This document shows positions 25,439-33,044 of a DNA stretch of 64,000 nt, one piece after another (the first letter of the stretch is position 1; each line of letters starts with the position of its first letter). Below the pieces are notes generated by a model. It was not told the DNA's origin. It worked only from the letters and a program-made list of their open reading frames with translations, and did not search any database. Source of the DNA: Sphaerisporangium fuscum (GTDB lineage: Bacteria; Actinomycetota; Actinomycetes; Streptosporangiales; Streptosporangiaceae); assembly GCF_018531465.1 (NCBI RefSeq), contig NZ_JAHDTF010000025.1:62001-126000 (forward strand), given 5' to 3'. A program made the position numbers and the translations under genes.

Positions 25439-26047
25439 TCACTCCTGCACCCCCAGGATCCGTGCCACGACCGAGGAGGTACCGGTGAGCACGTCCTCGG
25501 GTACCGGCTTGTTGTCGTGCCAGAGCACCCATCGCATGCCGACCATCTCGCCGAGACCCATCAGGGCCCAGGCCATCAGTTCCGGTTCGCCCGGCGGGAT
25601 CTCACCGGCGTCCATCGCGGCGCGCAGCCGCTCGGTGTACCCCGAGACGATCCGGTCGTAGTGCTGGCGGAGCTGCTGCGGCGCCACGAACTCGGCCTGC
25701 CGCATGATCCGGTAGAGCCCCGGATGTTCGGCCACGAACGCGAAGTACGCGGCGAAGCCTGCGCGCTCGGCGGCGAGCCTGGAGTCGCCGGGCTCGGCCG
25801 CCTCGGTCATCGCCCGCCGTACCCGATGGTTCAGGTCGGCGACCAGCTCCTCGAACAGCTCCCGCTTGCCGGCGAAATAGATGTAGAACGTTCCCTGCGC
25901 GACGCCGGCGGCTTCGGTGATCTTCACGATCGAGGCGTCGTGGTATCCCAGCTCCGCGAACACGTTCTCGGCGGCGTTGAGGATGCGCTGCCGGGTGCGA
26001 TTACCCTTCGCGCCCAGCCGGCGGCCCCCGTCGGCGATGCCCGTCAT
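25439..26047 (-). CDS. TetR-family regulator of the lipid/ester operon
   Basis: 202 residues from ATG 26047, overlapping the ligase stop by 4 bases (ATGA). The N-terminus has the TetR helix-turn-helix (RQRILNAAENVFAELGYHDASIVKITEAAGVAQGTFYIYFAGKREL split over residues about 15-60). The C-terminal domain resembles the fatty-acid/acyl-CoA responsive TetR regulators. Being encoded inside the operon, it most likely autoregulates it through the dyad at 27516-27527 in front of the ligase gene. Confidence 0.88.
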   Translation of the reverse strand: MTGIADGGRRLGAKGNRTRQRILNAAENVFAELGYHDASIVKITEAAGVAQGTFYIYFAGKRELFEELVADLNHRVRRAMTEAAEPGDSRLAAERAGFAAYFAFVAEHPGLYRIMRQAEFVAPQQLRQHYDRIVSGYTERLRAAMDAGEIPPGEPELMAWALMGLGEMVGMRWVLWHDNKPVPEDVLTGTSSVVARILGVQE

Positions 26048-27483
26048 CCCAGCTCCTTGGCCATGTCGCGTAGCATGTCCCGCCGCACCTTGCCGAGCCC
26101 GGTGGTCGGCAGGCTGTCCACGAAGGTCACTCGGGCCGGCACCTTGAAGCCGGCGAGACGTTCCCGGCACCAGGCCCGCAGCGCCTCGCCGTCCACGGTG
26201 GCCCGCGCGACCACGAACGCGACGCCGACCGCGCCCCACCGCTCGTCCGGTACGCCGACCACCGTGGCGTCGGCCACGGCCGGGTTCGCCCGGAGCACCC
26301 GCTCCACTTCGGCGGGCGCGACGTTCTCTCCGCCGGAGACGTACCTGTCGTCGAGCCGGCCGACGATCCTGTACCAGCCGCGCTCGTCGCGCTCGGCCAG
26401 GTCGCCGGTGTGCAGCCAGCCGCGGTGCGGCGGACCGCCCCAGTACCCGCCGAACACGGCCGGCCCGCGCACCAGCAGCTCGCCGGTGCCCGGCCCGGCG
26501 GGCGCTCCGGCCAGTGCGACCTCGACGCCGGGGTACGGCACGCCTGCCCAGCCCGCCGAGGCATGCACGTCGGAGGGGGGTACGCAGAGCACGTTCGGCC
26601 CGGCCTCGGTCAGCCCGTAGCCCTGGCACAGCGGCACGCCTCGCGCCCACCAGGCGCGGGCCGGCTCCCCCGGCAACGCCGCGCCGCCGGCGATCGCCAG
26701 CCGTACCGAGGACAGGTCGGCGGCGCCGAACGAGGCGCTGTCGGCCATCATCCGGTACATCGTGGGCACCGCCATCGTGACGGTCGCCTCCGCCAGGCGG
26801 CGCAGCGCCCGGTCGGCGTCGAACTCGGGCTCCACGACCAGCGTCGCCCCGCGCGCCAGCGCCAGCAGCGGCAGCACCGTCCAGCCGCCCACGTGGTACT
26901 GCGGCAGCAGTTGCAGCACCACGTCGTCCGGTTCGAGCCGGGCCACGCCGTCGAGCGCCTCGCCGGTGGCGACGCACATCCGATGGCTGAGTGGCACACC
27001 ACGGGGCCGGCCGCTGGATCCGGAGGTGTAGATCAGTAGTACCGGCGCCTCGGGATCGACGTCGGCGGGTTCCGGGGCGGCGGCGCCGGGCCGGACGAGC
27101 GGCAGCCGGATCGGCTGGTGCGTGGCGTGACGCAGGGTGTCGGTCGCCAGGCCGGCGCACCCCGGCTCGTGCAGCAGCAGCGCGGGGGTCGCGTCGTCGA
27201 CCAGCGTGGCCAGCTCGGGCGGACGCAGCCGGTACGGCAGCGGCGTGAGGACCGCACCGGCACGGGCGCACCCGTACAGCAGCGCGATCTGCTCGATGGA
27301 CGAGCGGCACAGCGTCGCGACGCGGTCGCCGGGCCGGACCCGGCCGCGCAGCCAGGCCGCCCACGCGTCGGCCCGCGCGTCCAGCTCGCCGTAGCCGACC
27401 GCGTCGTCGCCGCAGCGCAACGCGGTACGGCCGGAGCCGGCGTGGCGCCGCAACTGGGCCGAGAGGTCGGTTGGATCAGACAT
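26044..27483 (-). CDS. AMP-dependent acyl-CoA synthetase/ligase
   Basis: 479 residues from ATG 27483 behind GGGG. The P-loop LLIYTSGSSGRPRGVP (A3), the A5-like QGYGLTEAGPN, the A7/A8 hinge LHTGDLAERDERGWYRIVGRLDD and the C-terminal TGLGKVRRD with the catalytic Lys are all present, so this is an active ANL-type adenylating enzyme. It activates a carboxylic acid as acyl-AMP and then acyl-CoA. As first gene of the operon with a secreted lipase it probably activates fatty or other organic acids set free by hydrolysis. Slightly short for the family but all motifs are there. Confidence 0.9.
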   Translation of the reverse strand: MSDPTDLSAQLRRHAGSGRTALRCGDDAVGYGELDARADAWAAWLRGRVRPGDRVATLCRSSIEQIALLYGCARAGAVLTPLPYRLRPPELATLVDDATPALLLHEPGCAGLATDTLRHATHQPIRLPLVRPGAAAPEPADVDPEAPVLLIYTSGSSGRPRGVPLSHRMCVATGEALDGVARLEPDDVVLQLLPQYHVGGWTVLPLLALARGATLVVEPEFDADRALRRLAEATVTMAVPTMYRMMADSASFGAADLSSVRLAIAGGAALPGEPARAWWARGVPLCQGYGLTEAGPNVLCVPPSDVHASAGWAGVPYPGVEVALAGAPAGPGTGELLVRGPAVFGGYWGGPPHRGWLHTGDLAERDERGWYRIVGRLDDRYVSGGENVAPAEVERVLRANPAVADATVVGVPDERWGAVGVAFVVARATVDGEALRAWCRERLAGFKVPARVTFVDSLPTTGLGKVRRDMLRDMAKELG

Positions 27484-27515
27484 TCACGCCCCTGAACCTG
27501 AGAAGTGAATCGCCT

Positions 27516-27547
27516 GTCATATTTGACCCATCGGCGCGGTACGTCAA
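27516..27547 (-). promoter_or_regulatory. promoter and candidate operator of the lipid/ester operon
   Basis: On the minus strand TTGACG (27547-27542) is a good -35. About 17 bases on, AAATAT lies in the -10 place, inside a dyad GTCAAATATGAC (27527-27516). A dyad over the -10 is a classical repressor site, and the operon encodes a TetR protein. Confidence 0.5.
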
Positions 27548-27573
27548 GACCGAGGGGTGAGGTACACGCGGGC

Positions 27574-27867
27574 TCAGCCCTTCACGGCGCCCGACAGCAT
27601 GCCGCGAATGAAACTGCGCTGGAAGAACAGGTAGAGCCCGACGATGGGCAGCGACATGAGCACCGCCGCGGCGGCCAGCAGGTTGACCTGCACGAGGTAG
27701 CGGCCCGAGAACATGCCGAGTCCCAGCGTCAGCGGCTCCTGGTAGCCCTCGGTGAGGTCGTAGGACAGGAAGTCGTAGTACAGCGGGACGATGATCGACT
27801 CCATCGGGATCATGATCCAGACCTCGACGAGACCACCACGGCGCCCGCCGAAGACCTGACCCCCCAC
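27574..27867 (-). pseudogene. remnant of a MalG-type sugar ABC transporter permease
   Basis: The minus strand encodes about 80 residues typical of the C-terminal end of carbohydrate ABC permeases: WIMIPMESIIVPLYYDF, a membrane segment NLLAAAAVLMSLPIVGLYLFF and the end QRSFIRGMLSGAVKG. The first 180-200 residues are absent, including the EAA loop, and no other transporter subunit is nearby. So this is a fragment of a gene that has been deleted. The right boundary (about 27867) is the end of the open frame, not a real start. Confidence 0.7.
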
Positions 27868-27978
27868 AACGCCGGCCGGTCATCGGCGTCCCCTTACGCC
27901 TGCCAGAAGGGCCTTTTCGAGGTAAAAAAGATGGTGCGCCTTCCTTGGGACCCGCAGGCGCGAAGGAGCCGACGCATC

Positions 27979-28416
27979 ATGACCACCCCAGAGAATCCGC
28001 CGTTGCTTTCCGTTACGCTCGGCACGCACGGAAACGTCGTGGTCGCCCATGTGCGCGGCGAGATGGACTACCACTCCGCGCCGCTGGTGCGGCAGGGCCT
28101 GTCGCAGGCGTGGGCCCTGCCGGACGTCGCCACCGTGATCGTGGATCTGTCAGCCGTGAGCTTCTGCGACTCCATGGGGCTCAGCGAGCTGATCGCCGCT
28201 CTGCGGCGCAGTCAGGACACCGGTGTCCCGCTCAGGATCACGGCAGTGCAGCCGCAGGTGGCGCGCCTGTTGCGGTTGACGGGGCTGTGGCGCGTATTCG
28301 ACATCCGTTCTTCCCTCGCCGAGGCGTTGCCCTCCGAACTCACCGATCAGCCCGAGGAGGCCGGCGACCGGCGGCCACCGGACTGCGACCAGTCGACGGC
28401 GCTGACCTCGTCCTGA
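27979..28416 (+). CDS. STAS-domain anti-sigma factor antagonist
   Basis: 145 residues from ATG 27979 with AAGGAG at 27963-27968. The STAS fold is clear: VVVAHVRGEMDYHSAPLVRQ, VIVDLSAVSFCDSMGLSELI with the phosphorylatable Ser of the D-S-x-G-L motif, and LLRLTGLWRVFDI. Such proteins bind RsbW-like kinases when unphosphorylated and so free a sigma factor. The C-terminal 35 residues are charged and disordered. No partner kinase is adjacent; the RsbW-like protein at 37899 is one candidate, among many expected in the genome. Confidence 0.88.
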   Translation: MTTPENPPLLSVTLGTHGNVVVAHVRGEMDYHSAPLVRQGLSQAWALPDVATVIVDLSAVSFCDSMGLSELIAALRRSQDTGVPLRITAVQPQVARLLRLTGLWRVFDIRSSLAEALPSELTDQPEEAGDRRPPDCDQSTALTSS

Positions 28417-28575
28417 ACCGGCCGGGGTCCGCGCGGCCATTAGAGGGCCGCAACCGCGACAGCCCGCTGGAGACCGCCGGGTACGCCGGGCTGAGTCCGG
28501 AACGCGAGGACTACCCGCGGACGCAGATCGCGCACCGATTCCCTCCCGGGACTCACATGATCCCCATCATATAGA

Positions 28576-28593
28576 CTATTCCTACAGGAATAG
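28576..28593. repeat. perfect inverted repeat between convergent genes
   Basis: CTATTCC (28576-28582) and GGAATAG (28587-28593) around TACA. It lies in the 225-base region between genes ending at 28416 (+) and 28642 (-). The AT-rich arms make it weak as a terminator; it could be an operator or a weak bidirectional terminator. The rest of the region shows no gene. Confidence 0.45.
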
Positions 28594-28641
28594 GGGGATA
28601 ATCGCCGCGGCGTAGCGGGCTCAGGGCCTCGGAGGCGGATC

Positions 28642-29082
28642 TCAGCAGATGTACTGGGGCTGCTTCCAGAGCCGGAGGAGTTTCTTCGGCACCTGCGGGC
28701 AGCCGCCGCTGTCGCCCATGTGCCGCCACCCGCCGTTGCCGAGCTTGCGCCAGACGTGCGGGCCGTCCTGGTAACTGATCGGGTCACCCTTCACGCCGAT
28801 GTCGCCGATGGCCCAGTAGACGTCCTTGGCCCGCGTCGTCCCGGTGATCTTCCCGTAGTAGACGTGCTTGGGCCCGTCGACCTTGCCGCGCGAGTAATCC
28901 TTCGAGTGGTTCCAGTACGCGTCGGCGAGCGCGGCGCGGGTCTTGGCGGTGAGGTGGAGGTTGACGGCCTTGCCCGACGTCTGGGCGGCGTCGGCGGCGA
29001 GCGCGGCGCTCCCGCTGCTCACAAGAATCGGGAGGGCGGTGAGGGCGGCGACAGCGGCAACGGTTCTTGGGCGCATACCCAT
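28642..29082 (-). CDS. small secreted protein, unknown function
   Basis: 146 residues from ATG 29082 (GGCGAG upstream), or 144 from ATG 29076. A signal peptide (MRPRTVAAVAALTALPILVSS, AxA-type cleavage near LAADA) is followed by a domain with regular aromatic residues (DAYWNHSKDYSRG, VYYGKITG, VYWAIGDIG) and a Cys pair (SGGCPQ and the C-terminal Cys). The pattern KxxYYGxITGTTRAKDVYWAIG recurs, as far as I recall, in small secreted actinomycete proteins without known function. I do not assign a role. Confidence 0.75.
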   Translation of the reverse strand: MGMRPRTVAAVAALTALPILVSSGSAALAADAAQTSGKAVNLHLTAKTRAALADAYWNHSKDYSRGKVDGPKHVYYGKITGTTRAKDVYWAIGDIGVKGDPISYQDGPHVWRKLGNGGWRHMGDSGGCPQVPKKLLRLWKQPQYIC

Positions 29083-29219
29083 GTGATGCTCGCCGCCGGG
29101 GAAAGGTTCACATGGGCGCCCGACCGTACGGCGGCGCCGGAATTCCACTATCGGATTGAGACCCATGTTCCGGTGCGTACCCACACATACTCTCCTCAGC
29201 CCGCCCATCGGGTAGCGGC

Positions 29220-30194
29220 ATGCCCCCGGTGCTGGTCGGGAGGATGGACCGGCGGCTCCTGCTGGTCGGCCTGATGGGACTCATGACGCTCGCCAACCTG
29301 GCCTCCGCCCTGGCCCCGGACCATCCGTCGCTGGTCGCCGCCCGCGTGCTGGTCGGGGTGGCGATCGGAGGATTCTGGGCCATCGCGGGAGGCCTGGCCG
29401 TCCGGCTCGTCCCCGCCCCGTACGTGCCGCGGGCCACCGCGATCGTCTTCGGCGGCGTCGGGGCCGCGAACGTCTTCGGCGTCCCCCTCGGCACGACGAT
29501 CGGCGAACTGGTGGGCTGGCGGGTCGCGTTCGGCATGCTGAGCGCCCTCGCGCTCGTCGTGCTGGTCGCCCTGCTGGCGGTGCTGCCGCCACTGACCGCG
29601 TCCCGGCCTGTCGGTCTGCGGCGGCTGGGCGGCCGGCTCCGCGACCGGGGTGTCCGGGCCGGCATCCTGGCGACCTTCCTGATCGTGACCGGCCACTTCT
29701 CGGCCTACACGTTCGTCAGCCCGGTCCTGCAGGGCCTGTCCGGCATCGACGAGCACCTCATCGGGCCGCTGCTGTTCGGGTTCGGCGTGGCGGGCATGGC
29801 GGGGAACTTCATCGCGGGTGCGGCCGTGGCCAGGAGGCTCCATCGGACGGTGACGGCCATCGCCGTGCTCCTGGGGGCGGCCGTGCTGCTCTATCCCGTG
29901 GCCGGTCTCACCGCTGTGGGCGGGGTGACGCTGCTCGTCGTGTGGGGCCTGGTGTACGGCGGGGTCTCCGTGAGCCTCCAGACCTGGATGATCAAGGCTG
30001 CGCCACAGGCGGTCGAGGAGGCCTCCGCCCTATGGGTCGCCGTGTTCAACTTCTCGATCGGTCTCGGCGCGCTCGCCGGCGGCACCATCGTCGACGCCTT
30101 GCCGCTCCAGGGCATCCTGTGGCTCGCCGGTGTTCTCATCCTGCTGGCCGGCGTGGCGGTGTGGACCGTACGCGGGAACGCGAGCCTCCGCTGA
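29220..30194 (+). pseudogene. 5'-truncated MFS transporter
   Basis: The frame (324 codons) reads as a DHA1/arabinose-efflux-like MFS protein but starts at the loop after transmembrane helix 2: GRMDRRLLLVGLMGLMTLANL is the normal loop 2-3 and helix 3. About 60-80 residues with helices 1 and 2 and the substrate-pathway Arg/Asp are missing; full members have about 390-400 residues. The 137 bases upstream are the promoter region of the divergent secreted protein and do not encode the missing part. The remaining helices are intact without frameshifts, so the truncation may be recent, or a shortened protein may still be made. Confidence 0.6.
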
Positions 30195-30200
30195 CTCGAC

Positions 30201-30233
30201 GGGCGGCCGCCGACGCTCCCGCCGGAGCCGCCC
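30201..30233. terminator. hairpin between convergent genes
   Basis: GGGCGGC (30201-30207) pairs with GCCGCCC (30227-30233). It fills the 45-base gap between genes ending at 30194 (+) and 30240 (-). Confidence 0.5.
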
Positions 30234-30239
30234 CGGGCA

Positions 30240-31160
30240 TCAGGTGAAGAATCTCGTCAGCTCCTGGACGACCTTCTCCGGTTGCTCCTCGGGGAGGTAG
30301 TGGCCGCTGTCCGGCACCTCGACGACCTGGATGTCGGTCCCCTTGCCGTCCAGCGCCCTCTTCAGGAGCAGGTAGCCGCCCTCCCCTCCACCGAGGGCCA
30401 GGACCGGCGCCGTCACCGGGCCGTAGGTCTTCTCGTCGGCGATGTCGCGGCCGAAGGCCCGGTACCAGGAGTTGGCGGCGCGGATCGCGTCCGCGGTGGA
30501 GTAGGCATGGGCGTAGACGTCCCGGTCGTGGTCGCCGACGGCGGCCGGATCCTTGATCAGGTAGTCGCACATCCAGTCGATCAGGTACCGCTCCCGCCCG
30601 GCCAGCAGCCGTTCGGGCAGGCCGGGGACCTGGTTGAACGCGAACCACCACAGGTAGCGTCCGGGGCCGGCGTGGATGTCGCCGTCGACCTCCTGGCGTC
30701 CCGGCAGGGGAAGCAGGGGGTAGTCGTAGAACCGCTGGTCGGGGTGGGCGATGTCCAGCAGCGCGATCCGCCGGGTGCTCCCGGGATGGTTGGCGGCGAA
30801 CGCCCAGGCGACCATGCCGCCGATGTCGTGCCCGGCGATGTCCACGGCGTCGTGGCCGAGGTGACGTACCAACTGGTGGATGTCGTCGGCCATGGTCCTC
30901 TTGTCGTATCCGGTCGCGGGCTTGTCCGAACCGCCCATCCCCCGCAGGTCGACGGCGATCACCCGGTGGCGTTCGGCCAGCGACGGCATGATCTTGCGGA
31001 ACTCCCACCACGTCTGCGGCCACCCGCCGAGCAGGACCAGCGGTTCCCCCTGGCCACCCGCCACGTAGTGCAGCCGGATCCCGTTGACCTCGGCATGGGC
31101 GCTGACGAAGTCCCCCTCCAGCGAACCCGCCAGCTCCGCGTCCGTCACTGCCACTGCCAT
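30240..31160 (-). CDS. epoxide hydrolase-like alpha/beta hydrolase
   Basis: 306 residues from ATG 31160, with GAGGAG upstream; a longer open frame to 31340 is not used. The nucleophile elbow is GHDIGG, with Asp and not Ser, as in epoxide hydrolases and haloalkane dehalogenases. VDLRGMGGSDKP follows the first strand, and the catalytic His is in DSGHYLPEEQP. The HGxP oxyanion motif reads LLGGWPQTWWEF, so the His is Gly. A tyrosine-bearing lid (FYDYPLLPLPGRQEV...YLWWFAFNQ) follows. Divergent from an ArsR-type regulator with a GGTACG/CGTACC dyad between them, so it is probably repressed by it. Confidence 0.85.
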   Translation of the reverse strand: MAVAVTDAELAGSLEGDFVSAHAEVNGIRLHYVAGGQGEPLVLLGGWPQTWWEFRKIMPSLAERHRVIAVDLRGMGGSDKPATGYDKRTMADDIHQLVRHLGHDAVDIAGHDIGGMVAWAFAANHPGSTRRIALLDIAHPDQRFYDYPLLPLPGRQEVDGDIHAGPGRYLWWFAFNQVPGLPERLLAGRERYLIDWMCDYLIKDPAAVGDHDRDVYAHAYSTADAIRAANSWYRAFGRDIADEKTYGPVTAPVLALGGGEGGYLLLKRALDGKGTDIQVVEVPDSGHYLPEEQPEKVVQELTRFFT

Positions 31161-31178
31161 GCGACTCCTCAGCACAAA

Positions 31179-31205
31179 GGTACGTATGTACGGAAATCTC
31201 GTACC
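31179..31205. promoter_or_regulatory. candidate ArsR operator
   Basis: GGTACG (31179-31184) and CGTACC (31200-31205) are inverted around 15 bases, next to a GTACGTATGTAC dyad-like stretch. It lies between the hydrolase start (31160, minus) and the ArsR start (31280, plus). ArsR-family dimers use spaced dyads of this size. Confidence 0.45.
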
Positions 31206-31279
31206 GAATATTGCCCGCCCGAATCGGCGCCCGTCAATCGCCCGGAACGAACAGTCCGGAGATGTCGTACGATCGCGGC

Positions 31280-31621
31280 ATGGCCGCCCTTCTGCACCCG
31301 GATCGCGAGCAGTTGCGACTGGAGGACGTCCTCGCCGCACTGGGTCACCCGGTCCGCATGAAGATCGTCCGGGCGATCGCCTCGGGTGAGGAGACCTACT
31401 GCGGGGCCATCGAGACCGGAGCGCCGAAGTCCACGCTCACCCACCACTGGCGGGTGCTGCGCGAGAGCGGCGTGATCCACCTGCGCCACTCGGGGCGCAG
31501 GAACTACCTCACTCTGCGCAGGGAAGACCTCGACGCGCGCTTCCCCGGACTCCTCACCGTCGTGTTCAGCGACGACGCCGACGGCCACGCCGCCCCCGCC
31601 CCGCCACCGGCCCCGCACTGA
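31280..31621 (+). CDS. ArsR-family winged-helix regulator
   Basis: 113 residues from ATG 31280; an in-frame ATG at 31262 is the alternative and neither has a clear ribosome-binding site. The core LRLEDVLAALGHPVRMKIVRAIA, THHWRVLRESGVIHLRHSGRRNYLTLR is the ArsR winged helix. No Cys metal site of the ArsR/SmtB kind is present apart from one Cys in ETYCGAIE, so it probably senses an organic ligand. The C-terminus is Pro/Ala rich. Divergent from the epoxide hydrolase-like gene. Confidence 0.87.
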   Translation: MAALLHPDREQLRLEDVLAALGHPVRMKIVRAIASGEETYCGAIETGAPKSTLTHHWRVLRESGVIHLRHSGRRNYLTLRREDLDARFPGLLTVVFSDDADGHAAPAPPPAPH

Positions 31622-31627
31622 AGCGAC

Positions 31628-31644
31628 GGGCGCCCCCGGCGCCC
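31628..31644 (+). terminator. hairpin after the ArsR gene
   Basis: GGGCGCC (31628-31634) and GGCGCCC (31638-31644) around CCC, 7 bases after the ArsR stop. There is no T tract. It separates ArsR transcription from the promoter of the DUF1062 leader. Confidence 0.55.
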
Positions 31645-31653
31645 GGAAACCGG

Positions 31654-31683
31654 TTGAGGCTTCCTTCCGCGTTCCTGTACGGT
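31654..31683 (+). promoter_or_regulatory. candidate promoter of the DUF1062 leader
   Basis: TTGAGG (31654-31659) and TACGGT (31678-31683) are 18 bases apart and fit the actinobacterial TTGA-N-TAnnnT pattern. Transcription from about 31690 would give a 5' leader of roughly 180 bases, containing the short ORF at 31724 and the folded element at 31743-31863. Confidence 0.45.
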
Positions 31684-31723
31684 GCCTGCTGCCCATCGCA
31701 GTGAGGACAGAGGACGAGACCGC

Positions 31724-31750
31724 GTGACCCCGCCTGCTCTTCGGATCTGA
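31724..31750 (+). CDS. candidate 8-codon leader peptide (VTPPALRI)
   Basis: GTG at 31724 is preceded by AGAGGAC at 31709-31715, a good ribosome-binding site at 8-9 bases. The codons read Val-Thr-Pro-Pro-Ala-Leu-Arg-Ile and stop at TGA 31748-31750. The stop codon and the last two codons lie in the left arm of an 11-bp stem whose right arm ends directly before the ribosome-binding site of the DUF1062 gene. A ribosome on this ORF would prevent that stem. The Pro-Pro pair and the Arg codon near the end are places where a ribosome could pause. Small size makes chance occurrence possible. Confidence 0.45.
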   Translation: MTPPALRI

Positions 31751-31863
31751 CACTTTCTTCCGCTCACCTGTAGCCGACCCGCGCGTCGGTTCTGCCGGGC
31801 TGCCCGCGTGCGCCCGGTCATACAGCGTTTGAGGCCGCGCGTAATCGGCCTCGTGTCAGATCC
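31743..31863 (+). ncRNA. four-stem structured 5' leader element upstream of the DUF1062 gene
   Basis: GGATCTGACAC (31743-31753) pairs perfectly with GTGTCAGATCC (31853-31863). Inside it are three hairpins: AGCCGAC/GTCGGTT (31772-31778 with 31785-31791, one G-U pair), CCGGGC/GCCCGG (31795-31800 with 31812-31817) and GAGGCCG/CGGCCTC (31831-31837 with 31846-31852). The last abuts the closing stem, so they could stack. AGAGAG, the ribosome-binding site, starts 1-2 bases after the closing stem and ATG is at 31873. The shape is that of a cis-regulatory RNA (riboswitch or translation-coupled attenuator). I do not recognise a known class. Confidence 0.55.
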
Positions 31864-31872
31864 AGAGAGATC

Positions 31873-32433
31873 ATGTCTTCACAACCTCATACTGCGCTGC
31901 CCTGGGTCGTTCGCCGGACCAGGCTGCCTCTGCTGTCGTCGCGGTGCGTGGACTGCCGGTCGGAGTCGGCCACCACCGGCGAGGGCAGGTTCCGCGTCAA
32001 CGCCAACGGCAAGCTGCTGGACGTGTGGCTGCTGGTCCGCTGCGTGTCCTGCGGCCGGACGAGCAAGCTCACTGTGCACGAGCGAGCGCCGGTCAGATCC
32101 TTCGACCCGGCCGAGCTCGACGGCTACCACGCCAACGACCCGGAGCTGGTGGCGTCCACGCTGCTGGATCCGTTGCTCGCCCGGCGCAACCGCTTCACCC
32201 TGGACTGGAGGGGGGCCTGGCGGCTGGACACCCCGTCGCCATGGGTCGACGAGGCGTGGCCGGTCCAGGTCGAGGTCGTCTTCGAGGATCCGGTGCCGGT
32301 GCGCCCGGAGCGGCTCATCGCGCAGGGGCTCGGCCTCAGCAGGAACGAGGTCCTGCGCCGGATCAAGTGCGACATTCCGCTGCACCGTCCGACGAGCGCC
32401 GGGTTCGCTTTCACCGTGATGGCCGGGGACTAG
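31873..32433 (+). CDS. DUF1062 family protein with zinc-ribbon
   Basis: 186 residues from ATG 31873 with AGAGAG upstream. The DUF1062 core is clear: C25-x2-C28 (RCVDCRS), FRVNANGKLLDVWLL, then C57-x2-C60 (VRCVSCGR), so four Cys can bind zinc. Further conserved parts are YHANDPEL and the Arg/Leu-rich end EVLRRIKCDIPL, which resembles a small RNA- or DNA-binding module. Function of the family is unknown to me; the FRVNANGK loop and zinc ribbon would suit nucleic-acid or ribosome binding. The unusually structured leader suggests that its synthesis responds to translation or a metabolite. Confidence 0.87.
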   Translation: MSSQPHTALPWVVRRTRLPLLSSRCVDCRSESATTGEGRFRVNANGKLLDVWLLVRCVSCGRTSKLTVHERAPVRSFDPAELDGYHANDPELVASTLLDPLLARRNRFTLDWRGAWRLDTPSPWVDEAWPVQVEVVFEDPVPVRPERLIAQGLGLSRNEVLRRIKCDIPLHRPTSAGFAFTVMAGD

Positions 32434-32603
32434 CGGGGATGTAGCGACAAGGCACCACGTGCTGACTCGCCACCGTCACCGGCCGAGTGGTCGCCGCTCA
32501 AGGGCCGGCGCGGGCGTCCGGGCTTTCGTCCTCGACGAAGGCGGAAGCTCGGACGCGCTGCCGGCGGCCTGCGGCGGCCCTCCCCGCGTGCACGCGCATC
32601 GGC

Positions 32604-33044
32604 TCAGGCGGGCTGGTCCTTCTCGGAAGCGAGCCAGGCCTGGAGGTTCTCCGGGTTGATCGGCACCGAGATGTGCTCCTGCGTGATCAGCCACTTGTCA
32701 CCTGACCGTCGGCAGCAAACGGTCGCCCGTACCCAGATCGCGGTCTGGAGCCCGTTCGGTCGCGTTCCCGTGTCCAGGTGCAGCATGTTCGCGACCGCGA
32801 CGTCTCCACTCGTCGCGATGGTCAGGTCGTGCGTCTCCAGGCCGATGGGGCCGTCGTAGCCGTCGAACCACCGCACGAAGTTGCGGCGGACCTCTTCGGT
32901 TCCCACGTACTGCAGAGGGGGGACGACATCGTAATAGACGATGTCGGAAGAATAGAGCGACATGAGTCGGTCGATGTCCTTCGTCTGACAGGCGGCGACT
33001 CGGTTGTCGAGGAGCGCCCTGACCTCGGACTCGTTCGAAGTCAT
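32604..33044 (-). CDS. SnoaL-like (NTF2-fold) protein
   Basis: 146 residues from ATG 33044. The start SEVRALLDNRVAACQTKDIDRLMSLYSSDIVYYDVVPPLQYVG and the end GDKWLITQEHISVPIN are typical of the YybH/SgcJ/EcaC group of NTF2-fold proteins, cone-shaped folds that bind small hydrophobic molecules or serve as accessory enzymes. Two adjacent Cys (RATVCCRRSG) are unusual. It stands alone on the minus strand; the 170 bases before its end (32434-32603) hold nothing clear. Role unknown. Confidence 0.83.
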   Translation of the reverse strand: MTSNESEVRALLDNRVAACQTKDIDRLMSLYSSDIVYYDVVPPLQYVGTEEVRRNFVRWFDGYDGPIGLETHDLTIATSGDVAVANMLHLDTGTRPNGLQTAIWVRATVCCRRSGDKWLITQEHISVPINPENLQAWLASEKDQPA

